DNA of 54,633 nucleotides. Source: Actinoplanes sp. TBRC 11911 (GTDB taxonomy: Bacteria > Actinomycetota > Actinomycetes > Mycobacteriales > Micromonosporaceae). How positions within the stretch are numbered: the first letter of the stretch is position 1; each line of letters opens with the position of its first letter. The stretch spans positions 1-54,633 of the forward strand of contig NZ_JABBNC010000051.1 in the NCBI RefSeq assembly GCF_012933445.1. Direction: 5' to 3'. Below are positions 54,087 to 54,633 of the stretch, one piece after another. Position numbers and translations under genes: made by a program. The notes beneath the pieces are model-generated. The model worked only from the letters and a program-made list of their open reading frames with translations. It searched no databases and was not told the origin of the DNA.

Positions 54087-54135
54087 GAACCTTGGAGAGT
54101 TGCGCCCACATACGAGCCATAACTCTCCAAGGTTC
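54087..54135. repeat. Perfect 15-bp inverted repeat in copy B
   Basis: GAACCTTGGAGAGTT (54087-54101) and AACTCTCCAAGGTTC (54121-54135) with a 19-nt loop GCGCCCACATACGAGCCAT. In copy A the intron sits in this loop. Confidence 0.85.
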
Positions 54136-54344
54136 ACATCTGGCCCCGAAAACCCACCGCGCAAAAGTCCAGTTACCGGGCAAAAAGGTGCTCCACAATG
54201 GACGCGAGTCCCACATAGCGGATGCCGCGTCCAGGACGTGGTCGCCGGTCTCAGTATGCGGCCGCGAGTCCCACAGAATGGAAGCGCGGCGGGTCACTGG
54301 CTGAGCCCGGCGGTCCAGCGGCCCGACCAGCTCACACCAGTCAC

Positions 54345-54354
54345 CGGAAATGTC
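54345..54354 (-). repeat. GACATTTCCG word, site 5
   Basis: Exact 10-mer (plus strand CGGAAATGTC) at the right end of dispersed repeat copy B, followed by GGATATGCG as in copy A. Confidence 0.7.
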
Positions 54355-54442
54355 GGATATGCGCGGCTGGCCCGGAGGGTGGGGCGGCGAGCAAGATCGC
54401 GAGCAGCCGGCCAGACCGCTGTGGCCAGCACGATTGCGAGCA

Positions 54443-54633
54443 CCGGCAATCCGCGCGCAGCCGCCAAGACCGCACGCAACTGCCAAGACCGCGAGGGCCA
54501 GCCGATCGCCAGCAACCGGCAAACCGCGCGCAGCCGCCAACACCGCACGCAACCACCAAGACCGCGAGGGCCAGCCGATTGCGAGCACCGGCAAACCGCG
54601 CGCAGCCGCCAACACCGCACGCAACCACCAAGA
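54443..54633. repeat. 72/73-bp tandem repeat array at the right edge
   Basis: Units start with CCGGCAA at 54443, 54516 and 54588 (periods 73 and 72) and continue off the window. Each has CCGCGCGCAGCCGCCAA and CCGCACGCAAC blocks and GCGAGGGCCAGCCGAT. Length changes by one base, so not a coding repeat. No gene seen from 53991 to the end. Confidence 0.85.

Larger units (their letters stand above)
54050..54366. repeat. Dispersed intergenic repeat, copy B (uninterrupted)
   Basis: Full copy of the element split by the intron at 145-2385. Contains the perfect hairpin at 54087-54135, several CCCACA/TCCACAATGGA words, and the ACCGGAAATGTCGGATATGCG end block. No coding frame. Serves as the empty-site reference for the intron. 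Confidence 0.85.

Noticed and set aside
54001..54633. Short open frames at the right edge
   Set aside because: They lie across repeats, lack ribosome sites, and change frame with the 72/73-bp period.

Overview
The window is high-GC actinobacterial DNA. The actinobacterial hallmarks are a SARP/AfsR-type regulator, a ClgR-PspA-PspM stress module, an F420-type luciferase-like oxidoreductase, Lhr helicase, a PASTA-less Ser/Thr kinase, a class F sortase and a streptogrisin-type protease. Together with the dapB/pnp/rpsO/ribF and rnj/dapA/ftsK/rimO/pgsA/cinA/clgR order, this suggests a Micromonosporaceae-like organism such as Actinoplanes; the genus is inference.

Layout. 1-2650 is non-core DNA: a perfectly phased 16-bp tandem array (1-144), then a dispersed intergenic repeat that has been split by a group II intron (about 220-2132) carrying its own reverse transcriptase/maturase. 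2690-9813 (minus strand) holds Spo0M, two CNNM/CBS membrane proteins (one with an internal frameshifting deletion), a Ser/Thr kinase, and a sortase F/DUF4397 surface pair. 9930-21809 contains Lhr helicase, a membrane protein, an LLM oxidoreductase, a SAM hydrolase, hemerythrin divergent from a SARP regulator, and a Nei-type DNA glycosylase. 21772-30630 is the envelope-stress and housekeeping block pspM-pspA-clgR-cinA-pgsA-rimO, with a GT-C-like glycosyltransferase convergent on ftsK. 30662-37093 has YbjN, a secreted serine protease, and the co-directional set ycaQ-DUF2752-dapA-rnj. 37157-43908 is a sugar-uptake cassette (GNAT, two permeases, binding protein, LacI regulator, divergent debranching enzyme) lying between dapA and dapB. 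43894-50906 is ribF-rpsO-pnp-M16 protease-PAP2-dapB. 50962-53990 is a sensor histidine kinase with a response regulator. The window ends with a second, uninterrupted copy of the dispersed repeat and a 72/73-bp tandem array.

How the parts work together. The LacI-ABC-debranching cassette looks like a self-regulated oligosaccharide uptake and breakdown unit: a 13-bp inverted repeat lies in the divergent promoter. SARP and hemerythrin are divergent around three 11-bp direct repeats that resemble a SARP operator. PspA/PspM/ClgR form the mycobacterial-type envelope stress unit. RNase J, PNPase and S15 supply RNA turnover and ribosome functions, and DapA/DapB the lysine/DAP pathway.

The most unusual signals are: (1) a histidine kinase whose ATPase domain is split by about 210 residues of His/Pro/Thr-rich tandem repeats; (2) an exact 10-mer (GACATTTCCG) found at five sites, at the edges of both dispersed repeats and inside three genes, including the exact end of the kinase insert and close to the CNNM deletion; (3) a group II intron inside a hairpin-bearing dispersed repeat whose empty counterpart is at the other end of the window. 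No tRNA, rRNA or CRISPR array was seen.
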